Shown: positions 24,965 through 33,217, counted from the stretch's first letter. The stretch: 51,803 nucleotides of DNA from an uncultured Flavonifractor sp. (GCA_910585415.1 CAJUDT010000008.1:1-51803), one strand, 5' to 3'. The notes: generated from the letters alone by a model not told the origin. Numbers and translations are program-made.

Positions 24965-25156
24965 TTGAAAGAACGAGCATTGGCCCATTTGCTGTCGCTT
25001 GCCTTGTGCCTGGGAACGGCGGTTCCAGCTCTGGCAGCGGAGGGAGATTGTGCCGTGATGGAGGACGGTTGTTTGATGACATACAGCGATCCTAGCGGGG
25101 ATGTGGCTATCCTGAACAGCATAACCCTTGCTGCCAAAAATGTTGTGGTAAAATAG
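24965..25156 (+). CDS. Short secreted protein, possibly truncated
   Basis: A TTG start behind AGGAAAGGAAG opens a 63-codon frame with a clear signal peptide (LKERALAHLLSLALCLGTAVPALAA, cleavage after ALAA). Only ~38 mature residues follow before a stop (EDGCLMTYSDPSGDVAILN). It looks like the 5' end of a larger exported protein whose remainder has been lost, ending 5 bp before the restriction-modification island. I cannot tell whether it is still expressed as a small peptide. Confidence 0.5.
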   Translation: MKERALAHLLSLALCLGTAVPALAAEGDCAVMEDGCLMTYSDPSGDVAILNSITLAAKNVVVK

Positions 25157-25161
25157 AGCAT

Positions 25162-25992
25162 ATGAGAAAAAGAATGTCTCCGGTTCTGAAGTGGGCGGGC
25201 GGTAAGACGCAATTATTAGATACTATAATAGAAAGAATGCCAAAAACCTATCATCGTTATTATGAACCTTTTATTGGTGGCGGTGCGGTATTCCTTGCAG
25301 TCTCACCAGCTATAGCGGTGATAAACGACACAAATGAACAGCTGATAAATCTCTACCAGCAGATGAAAACGAATGCCCCTGCAATTGTCGAAATTGTGAA
25401 TTGTTTGGATGGCATGCCTTGCAACAAAGATGTTTATTATCGCATTCGGGAACGATATAATGAAAAAATTGCAAGCCGCACGGTTGATGCTGAATGTGCT
25501 GCCTTGATGATTTGGCTGAATAAACACTGCTTTAATGGTTTGTACCGCGTCAATGGGAAAGGGCTTTTTAATGTTCCCTATAACAACAAAACAACCGGGA
25601 AATCAATTGACAATGAGAATTTAATGGCCATTGCGGAATATTTGCAAACTTCAGATATTACGATTGCCTGTGCTGATTTTGAGGTGGCATGCAGGGATAT
25701 TCGCAGTGATGATTTTGTATATTTTGACAGCCCCTATGTTCCCGTCAGTGAAACAGCAGATTTTACAGATTATACAAAAGATGGGTTCCTCCTTGAGGAT
25801 CACCAGCGGCTTGCAGCATTGTTTAAGCGGTTAGATCGGATTGGTGCAAAGATAATGCTCTCAAACAACGATGTCCCGTTCGTCCATAGCTTGTATAGCG
25901 GCTATAAGATTGAGTCTCTTGAGGTTAAGCGTATGATAAACAGGAATGCGTCAAAAAGGACAGGAAGGGAGGTTCTTATCACAAATTATTGA
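25162..25992 (+). CDS. DNA adenine methylase of the Dam/DpnM type (GATC)
   Basis: This is an N6-adenine methyltransferase of 276 residues, similar throughout to M.DpnM of the DpnII system. KWAGGKTQLLDTI is the SAM motif I region, YEPFIGGGAVF follows, and FNGLYRVNGKGLFNVPY is typical. Catalytic motif IV reads DSPY (VYFDSPYVPVSETADF) where most members have DPPY. It would methylate double-stranded GATC and protect host DNA from the nuclease at 26767. There is no clear SD at the first ATG; an ATG at 25174 is another possible start. It is AT-rich relative to the neighbours, suggesting horizontal origin. Confidence 0.9.
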   Translation: MRKRMSPVLKWAGGKTQLLDTIIERMPKTYHRYYEPFIGGGAVFLAVSPAIAVINDTNEQLINLYQQMKTNAPAIVEIVNCLDGMPCNKDVYYRIRERYNEKIASRTVDAECAALMIWLNKHCFNGLYRVNGKGLFNVPYNNKTTGKSIDNENLMAIAEYLQTSDITIACADFEVACRDIRSDDFVYFDSPYVPVSETADFTDYTKDGFLLEDHQRLAALFKRLDRIGAKIMLSNNDVPFVHSLYSGYKIESLEVKRMINRNASKRTGREVLITNY

Positions 25993-26770
25993 TATGGGAA
26001 TCTATATTCAAGGGATAAAACCCTACTTCAAAGACAACAATTCAGCACTCTATCTTTCAGATACCTTTGAAGCCTTGGAACACATGCGGCCCGCATGTAT
26101 TGACATGATTTTTGCAGACCCACCTTACTTTTTGTCGAATGATGGAATTACGTGCAGCGGGGGAAAGGCTGTGTCGGTCAATAAAGGCGATTGGGATAAA
26201 ATCGACACGTTTGAGGAAAAGCACAGGTTTAACCGGAACTGGATAAGACTTTGTAAGCGAGCGCTCAAACCAAATGGAACGATTTGGATTAGCGGGACAT
26301 TACACAATATTTATTCCGTGGGGGTGGCCCTTGAACAAGAGGGGTTCAAAATAATCAATAATATCACATGGCAAAAAACAAATCCGCCTCCGAATTTGGC
26401 CTGCCGGTGTTTTACCCATAGTACAGAAACCGTATTATGGGCACAAAAAGACGATGTTAAAGCGCGTCACGTTTTTAATTACGCGTTGATGAAAGAGCTA
26501 AATGGCGGCAAGCAGATGAAAGATGTATGGACTGGAACCCTCACGAAACCGATAGAAAGGAAATATGGAAAACACCCTACACAAAAGCCGCTGTACTTAC
26601 TGGAACGTATTATTTTGGCATCAACCCATGAGCGTGATGTTGTGTTAGACCCCTTTTGCGGATCGTCAACGACAGGCGTAGCGTGCAAAAAGCTGAACAG
26701 GTGTTATATAGGAATCGACAATCATCGGGAGTATATGGAGCTTTCAAAAGAAAGGTTGATACATACATGA
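25946..26770 (+). CDS. DpnA-type site-specific DNA methyltransferase (GATC, single-strand capable)
   Basis: This second methylase of a DpnII-type system is 259 or 274 residues depending on start. It is close to M.DpnA over its whole length: MIFADPPYFLSNDGITCSGG (DPPY motif), SVNKGDWDK, FNRNWIRL, WISGTLHNIYSVG, NNITWQKTNPPPNL, HPTQKPLYLLERIIL and LDPFCGSSTTGV. DpnA methylates GATC also in single-stranded DNA and is known for helping plasmid uptake in pneumococcus. The first ATG at 25946 overlaps dpnM by 47 bases; an alternative start is 25994. It overlaps the endonuclease start by 4 bases (ATGA). Confidence 0.9.
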   Translation: MRQKGQEGRFLSQIIDMGIYIQGIKPYFKDNNSALYLSDTFEALEHMRPACIDMIFADPPYFLSNDGITCSGGKAVSVNKGDWDKIDTFEEKHRFNRNWIRLCKRALKPNGTIWISGTLHNIYSVGVALEQEGFKIINNITWQKTNPPPNLACRCFTHSTETVLWAQKDDVKARHVFNYALMKELNGGKQMKDVWTGTLTKPIERKYGKHPTQKPLYLLERIILASTHERDVVLDPFCGSSTTGVACKKLNRCYIGIDNHREYMELSKERLIHT

Positions 26771-27618
26771 GTAAAAGAAATTTTGCGGATTGGTTAAAGA
26801 CATTTCGACCGTCAATCAACGGCTATGGATATTACACGGATTTTGACAAGGTTTATAAGAATGCTGAAGGCTTGAAACTTGAAATAAACATTTTGAATGC
26901 CCTTGTAGGGTCACAAAATATTGAATCAGAATTTGAACGGATTCTGGAAAAATACCCTGATTGCTTAAAAGCGGTTCCCATTTTGTTGGCTGTCCGGCAA
27001 AATGAGATTTACTGTCAGGATGAAACTGGAGCTGTGAATTATCGCTTTGACCAAAAGCGGCAGACCTTTGAACAGTATAAATATTTTATGCGTGAGACAG
27101 GCCTGTTCGATATGCTTCAAAATCATGTCGTCAGTAACTTGTATGACTATGTGACCGGGGTCGAAGTGGGTTTAGGATCGAATGGACGCAAAAATAGGGG
27201 CGGCCATCAGATGGAGGATTTGGTGGAACGCTATCTGAAAAAGGCAAAGGTTGAATACTATAAGGAAATGTATTTGACGGACATTGAGAACAGATGGGGG
27301 ATCGACCTGTCCGCTATTTCGGCAGAGGGAACATCCACAAAGCGTTGGGATTTTGTGGTCAAGACTCCCTCGTGTATCTATGTAATCGAAACAAACTTCT
27401 ATGCAAGCAACGGCTCAAAACTCAACGAAACGGCCCGCAGTTATAAAATGATAGCAGAGGAAGCGGAGACGATTCAAGGTTTCCAATTTGTCTGGATAAC
27501 GGATGGTGGTGGGTGGACAGGCGCAAGACGGAATCTGGAGGAAACGTTCAATGTATTGGAGAATGTTTACAACATTTCCGATATGGAGCACAATATTTTC
27601 GCAGATTTATTCAAATAA
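26767..27618 (+). CDS. DpnII-type restriction endonuclease (GATC)
   Basis: This 283-residue enzyme is similar to R.DpnII, which cuts unmethylated GATC. Typical blocks are YYTDFDKVYKN, LLQNHVVSNL with its close variant LQNHVVSNLYDYVTGVEVG, NGRKNRGGHQMEDLV, then RWDFVVKTPSCIYVIETNF. In the last block, D and E-x-N provide the metal-binding PD-type active site. SKLNETARSYKMIAEEAE and FVWITDGGGW follow. The start ATG at 26767 overlaps the dpnA stop by 4 bases. The three genes form a complete DpnM-DpnA-DpnII operon. Confidence 0.93.
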   Translation: MSKRNFADWLKTFRPSINGYGYYTDFDKVYKNAEGLKLEINILNALVGSQNIESEFERILEKYPDCLKAVPILLAVRQNEIYCQDETGAVNYRFDQKRQTFEQYKYFMRETGLFDMLQNHVVSNLYDYVTGVEVGLGSNGRKNRGGHQMEDLVERYLKKAKVEYYKEMYLTDIENRWGIDLSAISAEGTSTKRWDFVVKTPSCIYVIETNFYASNGSKLNETARSYKMIAEEAETIQGFQFVWITDGGGWTGARRNLEETFNVLENVYNISDMEHNIFADLFK

Positions 27619-27735
27619 CAGGGGAAATAAACACACGATAATTCATCGCTTCAATATGTGCTTAGTCTCACTATACCATATTTTATGAGATAGATGTGAA
27701 GGTTGGGACGGATTGTGCCCCAGGTTTGCTTTCCC

Positions 27736-27764
27736 TTGTGTTTTTCCAAAAAATCGCTTATAAT
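27736..27764 (+). promoter_or_regulatory. Promoter of the Uma2 gene
   Basis: TTGTGT, 17 bases, perfect TATAAT, about 55 bases before the start codon, just after the restriction island. Confidence 0.6.
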
Positions 27765-27818
27765 AAACCATCATACGGGACATTTGCAAAACACGGCTGA
27801 TTGGAAAGGAGCGTTCTT

Positions 27819-28388
27819 ATGGCATTGCCGCAGGAAAATCGCTATACCCTGGCTGACGCCCTGGCCTGGGACGAACAGGACCGCGTGGAGCTCATCAACG
27901 GATATCCGGTGATGATGGCCCCGCCTGTCAGGATACACCAGGAAATCAGTGGAGAATTGTTTGGGCAGCTCCGTGATTATTTAATAGGCAAGACATGTAA
28001 AGTCTATGCCGCCCCCTTTGCCGTCCGGCCCTTTGAGCGGGATGGAGACTTTCCGGAGGATGTGGACACCATGGTGGAGCCGGATATCACCGTGGTGTGC
28101 GACCCCTCCAAGCTGGACGATGTCGGCTGCAAGGGGGCGCCGGACCTGGTGATGGAGATTCTCTCCCCCTCCACCCAGCGGCATGACAAGCTCACAAAGT
28201 TCAACCTCTACCAGCGGGCTGGGATTCGGGAGTACTGGATTGTGGACCCCGCCAGCAAATCGGTACAGGTCTTTGTACTGGAGGACGGCCACTACGCGGC
28301 GGCGGATTTCGGCATGGCCGGCGATAGGCTGAAGGTGAACATCCTGGAGGACTGCACCATTGACTTGACTTCGGTGTTCGCGGAATAA
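27819..28388 (+). CDS. Uma2 family endonuclease-fold protein (DUF820)
   Basis: This 189-residue protein has the PD-(D/E)XK nuclease fold of the Uma2/DUF820 family: RVELINGYPVMMAPP at the start, VEPDITVVCDPSKL with the catalytic Asp, LVMEILSPSTQRHD with E-x-L, then KFNLYQRAGIREYWIVDP. The family is widespread; its role is unclear (putative restriction, stress or mobile-linked). I chose the ATG at 27819 with AAAGGAG seven bases upstream. It is next to the DpnII island but has a GC content like the chromosome. Confidence 0.88.
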   Translation: MALPQENRYTLADALAWDEQDRVELINGYPVMMAPPVRIHQEISGELFGQLRDYLIGKTCKVYAAPFAVRPFERDGDFPEDVDTMVEPDITVVCDPSKLDDVGCKGAPDLVMEILSPSTQRHDKLTKFNLYQRAGIREYWIVDPASKSVQVFVLEDGHYAAADFGMAGDRLKVNILEDCTIDLTSVFAE

Positions 28389-28436
28389 GCCCTAAATGGA
28401 GCCATGAGAGCTGGCCGCACCCGGTCCGCGTTCCCC

Positions 28437-28465
28437 TTGACTTTTCCGGTGCGGGTGGATAAAAT
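28437..28465 (+). promoter_or_regulatory. Promoter of proS
   Basis: TTGACT, 17 bases, TAAAAT. The leader to the start codon is only about 35 bases, so there is no room for a T-box. Confidence 0.55.
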
Positions 28466-28504
28466 GGTACTCCAAGGATTACGCCGGAAAGGATTGAGAT
28501 AGAA

Positions 28505-29944
28505 ATGGCACAGAACAAAAAACAGGTGGAACAGATCACCGACATGGAGGCCGACTTTGCCCAGTGGTACACCGACGTGTGCAAAAAGGCGGAGCTCATC
28601 GACTATTCCAGCATCAAGGGCATGTTCATTTACCGCCCCTACGGCTACGCCATCTGGGAGAACATTCAGCACCTCCTGGACCAGCAGTTCAAGCAGGCGG
28701 GGCATGAGAACGTATACCTGCCCATGCTCATCCCCGAGAGCCTGCTGCAGAAGGAGAAGGACCATGTGGAGGGCTTTGCCCCCGAGTGCGCCTGGGTGAC
28801 GTACGGCGGCACGGACAAACTGGAGGAACGCTACTGCATCCGCCCCACCTCCGAGACGTTGTTTTGTGAGCACTACGCCAACATCATCCACTCCCACCGG
28901 GACCTGCCCAAGCTGTACAATCAGTGGTGTTCCGTCCTCCGGTGGGAAAAGACCTCCCGCCCCTTCCTGCGCCACCGGGAATTTTTGTGGCAGGAGGGCC
29001 ACACCATGCACGCCACCGCCGAGGAGGCCATGGAGGAAACCGAGCGTATGTTCAACATCTACGCCGGTTTCTATAAGGATGTACTGGCCATCCCCGTGGT
29101 TAAGGGCCGCAAGACCGATAAGGAGAAGTTCTCCGGCGCGGAGGCCACCTACACCGTGGAGTGTATGATGCACGACCGCAAGGCCCTCCAGGGCGGTACC
29201 AGCCACTACTTCGGCGACGGCTTCGCCCGGGCCTTTGATATCACCTTCACCGGCAAGGACAACCAGCTTCACCACCCCTTCCAGACCTCCTGGGGTGTGT
29301 CCACCCGGATGATTGCGGGGATTATCATGGTCCACGGGGATAACAACGGTCTGGTTCTGCCCCCCCGCGTGGCCCCCATTCAGGTGGTGGTGATTCCTGT
29401 CGCCCAGCACAAGGAAGGCGTGCTGGAGGCCAATCAGGCGGTGGTGGACCGGCTCCGCGCCGCCGGGTTCCGGGTCAAGATGGACAGCTCCGACCAGTCC
29501 GCCGGGTGGAAGTTCGCCGAGTACGAGATGAAGGGGGTCCCCCTGCGCCTGGAGCTGGGGCCCAAGGATATCGAGAAAAACCAGTGCGTGCTGGTCCGCC
29601 GGGATTCTGGCGAAAAGGCCTTCGTCTCCCTGGACGGCATTGAGAAAACGGTCCAGACCATGCTGGACGAGATTCACCAGGGCCTCTACGCCCGCGCCCA
29701 GAAGAATTTGGAGGACAATACCTATGCCTGCGCCTCTCTGGAGGAGGTAAAGGAGAAGATGTCCAGCCAGGGCGGCTTTGCCAAGACCATGTGGTGCGGC
29801 GATTTGGGGTGCGAGCTGCGCATGAAGGAGGAAGCCGGCGTATCCTCCCGGTGCATCCCCCTGGAGCAGGAGCACCTGGGCGACACCTGCGCCATCTGCG
29901 GCAAGCCCGCCAAGCATATGGTGTATTGGGGCGTGGCCTATTAA
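28505..29944 (+). CDS. proS: Prolyl-tRNA synthetase, eukaryote/archaea type
   Basis: This 479-residue class II synthetase is of the short type lacking the bacterial insertion editing domain. Evidence includes MFIYRPYGYAIWENIQ, RWEKTSRPFLRHREFLWQEG (motif 2), the His-rich loop after it, and QTSWGVSTRMIAGIIMVHGD (motif 3). The C-terminal zinc-like domain includes CAICGKPAKH and ends in YWGVAY, the usual tail of this type. It charges tRNA-Pro. It has its own promoter and lacks a T-box. Confidence 0.95.
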   Translation: MAQNKKQVEQITDMEADFAQWYTDVCKKAELIDYSSIKGMFIYRPYGYAIWENIQHLLDQQFKQAGHENVYLPMLIPESLLQKEKDHVEGFAPECAWVTYGGTDKLEERYCIRPTSETLFCEHYANIIHSHRDLPKLYNQWCSVLRWEKTSRPFLRHREFLWQEGHTMHATAEEAMEETERMFNIYAGFYKDVLAIPVVKGRKTDKEKFSGAEATYTVECMMHDRKALQGGTSHYFGDGFARAFDITFTGKDNQLHHPFQTSWGVSTRMIAGIIMVHGDNNGLVLPPRVAPIQVVVIPVAQHKEGVLEANQAVVDRLRAAGFRVKMDSSDQSAGWKFAEYEMKGVPLRLELGPKDIEKNQCVLVRRDSGEKAFVSLDGIEKTVQTMLDEIHQGLYARAQKNLEDNTYACASLEEVKEKMSSQGGFAKTMWCGDLGCELRMKEEAGVSSRCIPLEQEHLGDTCAICGKPAKHMVYWGVAY

Positions 29945-29960
29945 ATATCCCGGAACGGTT

Positions 29961-29990
29961 GACACCGGCGGGCGGGATGTGATACAGTGG
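29961..29990 (+). promoter_or_regulatory. Promoter of the small basic protein gene
   Basis: TTGACA (29961-29966) is followed by an 18-base spacer and TACAGT (29985-29990). It lies just after the proS stop. Confidence 0.5.
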
Positions 29991-30015
29991 CCTTACCGGA
30001 AGGAGGGTGATTCCG

Positions 30016-30063
30016 ATGGGTGTTCAGCCCGTCACAGGGGAGTTGTCAACGGCTGTCGTGTGA
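30016..30063 (+). CDS. 15-residue leader peptide (putative)
   Basis: An ATG with a strong SD (GGAGGGTGA, 6 bases) opens a 15-codon frame (MGVQPVTGELSTAVV). It ends in a TGA that abuts the SD (AAGGAGG) of the next gene. It could couple translation to the downstream small protein. No amino-acid bias suggests an attenuator. Confidence 0.4.
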   Translation: MGVQPVTGELSTAVV

Positions 30064-30077
30064 AGGAGGCGGAAACA

Positions 30078-30278
30078 ATGTTCTTCGGTTCAGACCTGGC
30101 CAAGCACAAGCCCAATTTGGAATTATCTGAGGCGGAACGGGGGAGCTACATGACCGGCGGCGAGCGCCGGGCCCTCCGGCAGGCCGAAAAGGCCGAGCGG
30201 GCCTTTCGGGCCTCCAAGGGCTACCGGGACGAGTCCCTCAAGGGCCGCCTGAAGGAATGGCTGTCCCGCAAAACTTGA
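30078..30278 (+). CDS. Small basic protein (66 aa), hypothetical
   Basis: An ATG behind AAGGAGGCGG opens a 66-codon frame. The protein is charged and basic, with no membrane segment: GGERRALRQAEKAERAFRA then KGRLKEWLSRKT. It is predicted to be largely helical. No family recognised. A promoter and a terminator hairpin (30291-30319) bracket it. Confidence 0.6.
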   Translation: MFFGSDLAKHKPNLELSEAERGSYMTGGERRALRQAEKAERAFRASKGYRDESLKGRLKEWLSRKT

Positions 30279-30290
30279 AAGCAGAATACA

Positions 30291-30319
30291 CAGCCCGCCG
30301 GGAGCTTCCCGGCGGGCTG
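30291..30319 (+). repeat. Hairpin repeat, copy 1 (terminator of the small basic gene)
   Basis: A 13-bp perfect stem (CAGCCCGCCGGGA / TCCCGGCGGGCTG, 3-nt loop). The same stem recurs at 30998-31026 and, with a slightly different inner part, at 33088-33120 and 33677-33710. U-tract weak. It marks the left end of cassette A. Confidence 0.75.
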
Positions 30320-30413
30320 TGTGCGTTTAACAGAGTGTTGAATGTCAATTGGGTTCTGTTTTGCTGCGAACGAGCAAAATTATACAGATTTGATAACGAG
30401 TTTTTTGTTTCTA

Positions 30414-30442
30414 TTGACTTCTTTGTTCAATTGTGCTACATT
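30414..30442 (+). promoter_or_regulatory. Promoter of cassette A
   Basis: TTGACT, 17 bases including TTTGTTCA, then TACATT. The sequence around it resembles the promoter of cassette B (33218-33246) closely enough to suggest common ancestry. Confidence 0.6.
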
Positions 30443-30472
30443 GAATACAAATTAAGGATGGGAATAATCTAA

Positions 30473-30952
30473 GTGAAAAAATTAAGGATTGTATTCATTG
30501 CTCTGTTGGTATTCGGCATATTAGCGGTGTATTTTAGGCCGAGGCCTTTGCGCGATATATTAAAAGTGGCAGAGATAAACCCCGATGGCACTGCATATTG
30601 CACGCTTTTTGATCTAACACAGGGGCGCACCAGAAATTGGTCCGATTCTGCTGCTGTATTCTTTGATTCATCGGATGAATTGTTCTGGCCTTTCATGAAC
30701 GAAGTTACAGTAGCCGGTCCTGTTTTTTATAAGGCCAGCTCGGTCAATTCTGACCTGGTTAACCTTTACTTTGCACTGCCACAGCATGATGGGACGTATC
30801 GTCAAGCAACCGTTGAGCTTATTTCGAGCAGCGAGGATAATTTTGAAAAATATATGGCTTTTATTAACATAGGAAATCGTGGATATATTGTAACCTCTGG
30901 AAAAGATGTGATTCATAGCTTCATCGAGGAAGTGAGGGAGCTTCCAGCATAG
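30473..30952 (+). CDS. Membrane-anchored protein, hypothetical (cassette A cargo)
   Basis: This 159-residue protein has an N-terminal transmembrane anchor (LRIVFIALLVFGILAVYF) and an extracytoplasmic domain of unknown family (VTVAGPVFYKASSVNSDLV, YRQATVELISSSEDNFEKY). It starts with GTG at 30473 and is clearly lower in GC than the surroundings. It is bounded by identical hairpins at 30291 and 30998. A four-codon frame (MGII) ends directly before the GTG. Likely acquired DNA. Function unknown. Confidence 0.65.
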   Translation: MKKLRIVFIALLVFGILAVYFRPRPLRDILKVAEINPDGTAYCTLFDLTQGRTRNWSDSAAVFFDSSDELFWPFMNEVTVAGPVFYKASSVNSDLVNLYFALPQHDGTYRQATVELISSSEDNFEKYMAFINIGNRGYIVTSGKDVIHSFIEEVRELPA

Positions 30953-30997
30953 CGCTTTGGTCAAACACCGACAATAGTGTCCTTTCTCTCAAACCAA

Positions 30998-31026
30998 CAG
31001 CCCGCCGGGAAGCTCCCGGCGGGCTG
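30998..31026. repeat. Hairpin repeat, copy 2
   Basis: The stem is identical to that at 30291-30319 with a 3-nt AGC loop. It lies between convergent genes (cassette A and the anti-sigma gene), where it can serve as a terminator for both. Confidence 0.75.
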
Positions 31027-31039
31027 TGTTTATTTCAGG

Positions 31040-32482
31040 TCAGGGAATGGGGATTTCCAGGTCGCCCAGGATTACTGACTCCACTTGGGACGGGTCCAGG
31101 AATCTCGGGTTACGCCAGTCGCCTGCCCGCACACGCATAAATTCCCGGCCCTGTTCATCTTCGCCGCCGCCGGTCCAATGACACGGTATCGCCGTGCCGT
31201 CCCGCAGGCGGACCGTCACCGGGATTTGATTAATTTCGAGGTAGCAGTTCTCCATTACTACTAGAATGCCAAGCGGGGACAGGCGGAGCTCCACCACTTC
31301 TGTGGCCCTCCGATTGGGAATAGATAGCGCCTTTTCCACCGGATAGACTTGCGGAGTATAGCTATCCACGGAAAAACGTATGGAAAAAGGCTGGTCAGAG
31401 AGAACGGTGTAATACAGGTAGGCTACCTCCGCTTCCAGGTAAGGCAGGTCGGCGGCGGTGAGCTTTGACCTGCCGGTAAAATTGATTTGCGAACAGGCCT
31501 CACCTTCCCAGCTCCCAAATTGAAAGCTGTGTGGGCGGTGGCGGCTTCCGTCACGAATGTCGATTATGCTAAAGAAGTCCGCTCCAGTGCAGAGGACTTC
31601 TCCCTGACGGGACAGACCCTGTGTCAAAACAAAGTGGAGCCCTTGGCTGCTGGAGGCCGCCCCCAGTAGCGTGTACTGCGGGAGCTGTTCATCCAGAGGC
31701 AGAGGAAAAGATACCTCCCGTTTGCGCATGGCATAGAGCAACGCGCTGGCACTGTCTGGGGGCGGCCCATTTTTGGATGCCGGTTCAATACATTCCAGCG
31801 TTTCCACCTCTGCCAGTGGGGCCAGGGAGAGCCGGTGCGTCTCCGCGCTTTTCTCGGCATCCCACACAGCTACCATGCCGACATCTAACACGTATTCACC
31901 GCTGTAAGAGCGGTCGTCGATACGGTCTGCCGAATAGGTCAGATACAATTTGGTCCCGTCCTCAGAGCGCCAGCTGTCCTCAAAGCAGAGCGTTTTGGCG
32001 GACTCTTCTTGGCAAGTGAGCAGCACGTTATCATCTTCTGTGGGTGCGGCAGGCACGACCGGCGTCAGTGTGGCGGCGCCAAAGCCGTCTCCATAGTAAA
32101 AGATATCCAGCTCTGCGCCGGGGTTGACCGGTCCGCCGTCGGTCCGGGCCAGCGACAGCAGAAGCAAAATGCTGCTGCTGTCCACAGCAGTGTCCTCGAT
32201 GGTGAGGATATAGTCTCCGCTGGTCTGGCTGACGTCCACCGGGCTCATTGCCGCCTCCGGCATACCGGGCAGCAGTTGTTCCCACAGGGAGCTTCCCACC
32301 GCCCCGGCGCTCACCGCCAGCACAGCGCACACCGCCGCCAGAAGGACCGCCCGCCGGACCGCGCTTCGGACCCAGGGGCGCGTTGGCCGTTCCCGCGCCA
32401 GGGCCGCTTGGATATCATATTCCGGCGTCTCCACCTGGGAGAGGGCCTCATAAATCAGCGCTTCCTCCCTGTCCCGTGTCAT
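31040..32482 (-). CDS. DUF4179-like anti-sigma factor / membrane protein
   Basis: This 480-residue protein is the partner of the ECF sigma gene that precedes it. The N-terminal ~40 residues are the cytoplasmic part, one TM segment lies at about 43-65 (AVLLAAVCAVLAVSAGAVGS), and a large extracytoplasmic DUF4179-like region follows (SGDYILTIEDTAVDSSSILLLLSL, YYGDGFGAATLTP). It should hold the sigma at the membrane until a signal arrives. The start overlaps the sigma stop by four bases (ATGA). Confidence 0.75.
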   Translation of the reverse strand: MTRDREEALIYEALSQVETPEYDIQAALARERPTRPWVRSAVRRAVLLAAVCAVLAVSAGAVGSSLWEQLLPGMPEAAMSPVDVSQTSGDYILTIEDTAVDSSSILLLLSLARTDGGPVNPGAELDIFYYGDGFGAATLTPVVPAAPTEDDNVLLTCQEESAKTLCFEDSWRSEDGTKLYLTYSADRIDDRSYSGEYVLDVGMVAVWDAEKSAETHRLSLAPLAEVETLECIEPASKNGPPPDSASALLYAMRKREVSFPLPLDEQLPQYTLLGAASSSQGLHFVLTQGLSRQGEVLCTGADFFSIIDIRDGSRHRPHSFQFGSWEGEACSQINFTGRSKLTAADLPYLEAEVAYLYYTVLSDQPFSIRFSVDSYTPQVYPVEKALSIPNRRATEVVELRLSPLGILVVMENCYLEINQIPVTVRLRDGTAIPCHWTGGGEDEQGREFMRVRAGDWRNPRFLDPSQVESVILGDLEIPIP

Positions 32483-32997
32483 GACGCTTCCTCCTTTCCC
32501 GCTTTGGCTCCGGCGAGGCTCCGGGCCAGCTTCTTCTTTGCCCGCTCATACCGCTTGCGCAGGGCGGCGGGAGAGGCCCCGTAGACCTCCGACAATTCCT
32601 CATAGCACATCCCCTCCATGACTCTGGAAAACACCAGCCCCCGTTCCTGGGGACTCAGCCCCTCCAGGGCGGCGCGGAGCTCTGGGCCGATGTAGTCCGT
32701 CCCCCGCTCCGGGGGCGGAGAGGCGAACAGCTGCCGCCGCCGGGCCCGCAGTCCGTCCACGCAGGCGTGATAGGCCAGCTTGTACAGCCACGCGCTGAGA
32801 TTGCTCCCCGCCTGGAACTGTGCCCGCCGGTCCCAGGCCCGCAGGAAGGTGTTTTGTACCGCGTCCTGGGCCTCGTGGTAGTCGCACAGGACATGGTGGC
32901 AGTAGCGCAGCAGGGGCTGCCCGTACCGCGCCACGGCGGCGGTGAGGCATTCCTCCCCGCCCTCAGGAAAGCGCCGGGACAATTCCTGTTCGTCCAT
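32479..32997 (-). CDS. ECF-type RNA polymerase sigma factor
   Basis: This 172-residue sigma-70-family protein has region 2 at ~35-85 (YHEAQDAVQNTFLRAWDRR) and region 4 at ~110-165 (LSPQERGLVFSRVMEGMCYEELSEVY, with the HTH in SPAALRKRYERAKKKL). SD AAAGGAGG. It is coupled with the DUF4179 protein, forming a membrane signalling pair. The target genes are unknown, but likely include its own promoter. Confidence 0.9.
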   Translation of the reverse strand: MDEQELSRRFPEGGEECLTAAVARYGQPLLRYCHHVLCDYHEAQDAVQNTFLRAWDRRAQFQAGSNLSAWLYKLAYHACVDGLRARRRQLFASPPPERGTDYIGPELRAALEGLSPQERGLVFSRVMEGMCYEELSEVYGASPAALRKRYERAKKKLARSLAGAKAGKEEAS

Positions 32998-33040
32998 GGG
33001 CGGACCTCCTTTCTCCTTGTTTGAAAACCGGTTTCACCCT

Positions 33041-33071
33041 CTATAACGGTCCTCGGGGCCGTTTTGTGACA
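33041..33071 (-). promoter_or_regulatory. Possible autoregulated promoter of the sigma operon
   Basis: On the minus strand TGTCAC (33066-33071) lies upstream of TTATAG (33041-33046) with a 19-base spacer. ECF promoters often have TGTCAC-like -35 elements, so this may be the sigma's own target. This is inference from pattern only. Confidence 0.35.
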
Positions 33072-33087
33072 GGGGAGCGGAAAAAAT

Positions 33088-33120
33088 CGGCCTGCCGGAG
33101 AAAATTTCCTCCGCGGGCTG
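33088..33120. repeat. Hairpin repeat, copy 4 (decayed)
   Basis: A decayed relative of the hairpin at 33677-33710: CGGCCTGCCGGAG, loop AAAATTTC, CTCCGCGGGCTG. The preceding AAAAAATC is also shared. It marks the left edge of cassette B, about 97 bases before the promoter. Confidence 0.6.
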
Positions 33121-33217
33121 CGCTTGTGTTCTAGTAGAAAGTTTAATGCCAGTCTTTGTTCCGGTTTATTACAAAAGAGTAAAAATGTAAAAATAGATAA
33201 AATTTCCTTGTTTTCCA

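Noticed and set aside
25157..27780. Direct repeats marking the ends of the restriction island
   Set aside because: I compared the flanks by eye and found no convincing target-site duplication; the right boundary could lie anywhere in 27619-27735.
28389..28504. T-box leader for proS
   Set aside because: Only ~35 bases lie between the promoter and the start; no T-box consensus and no terminator.
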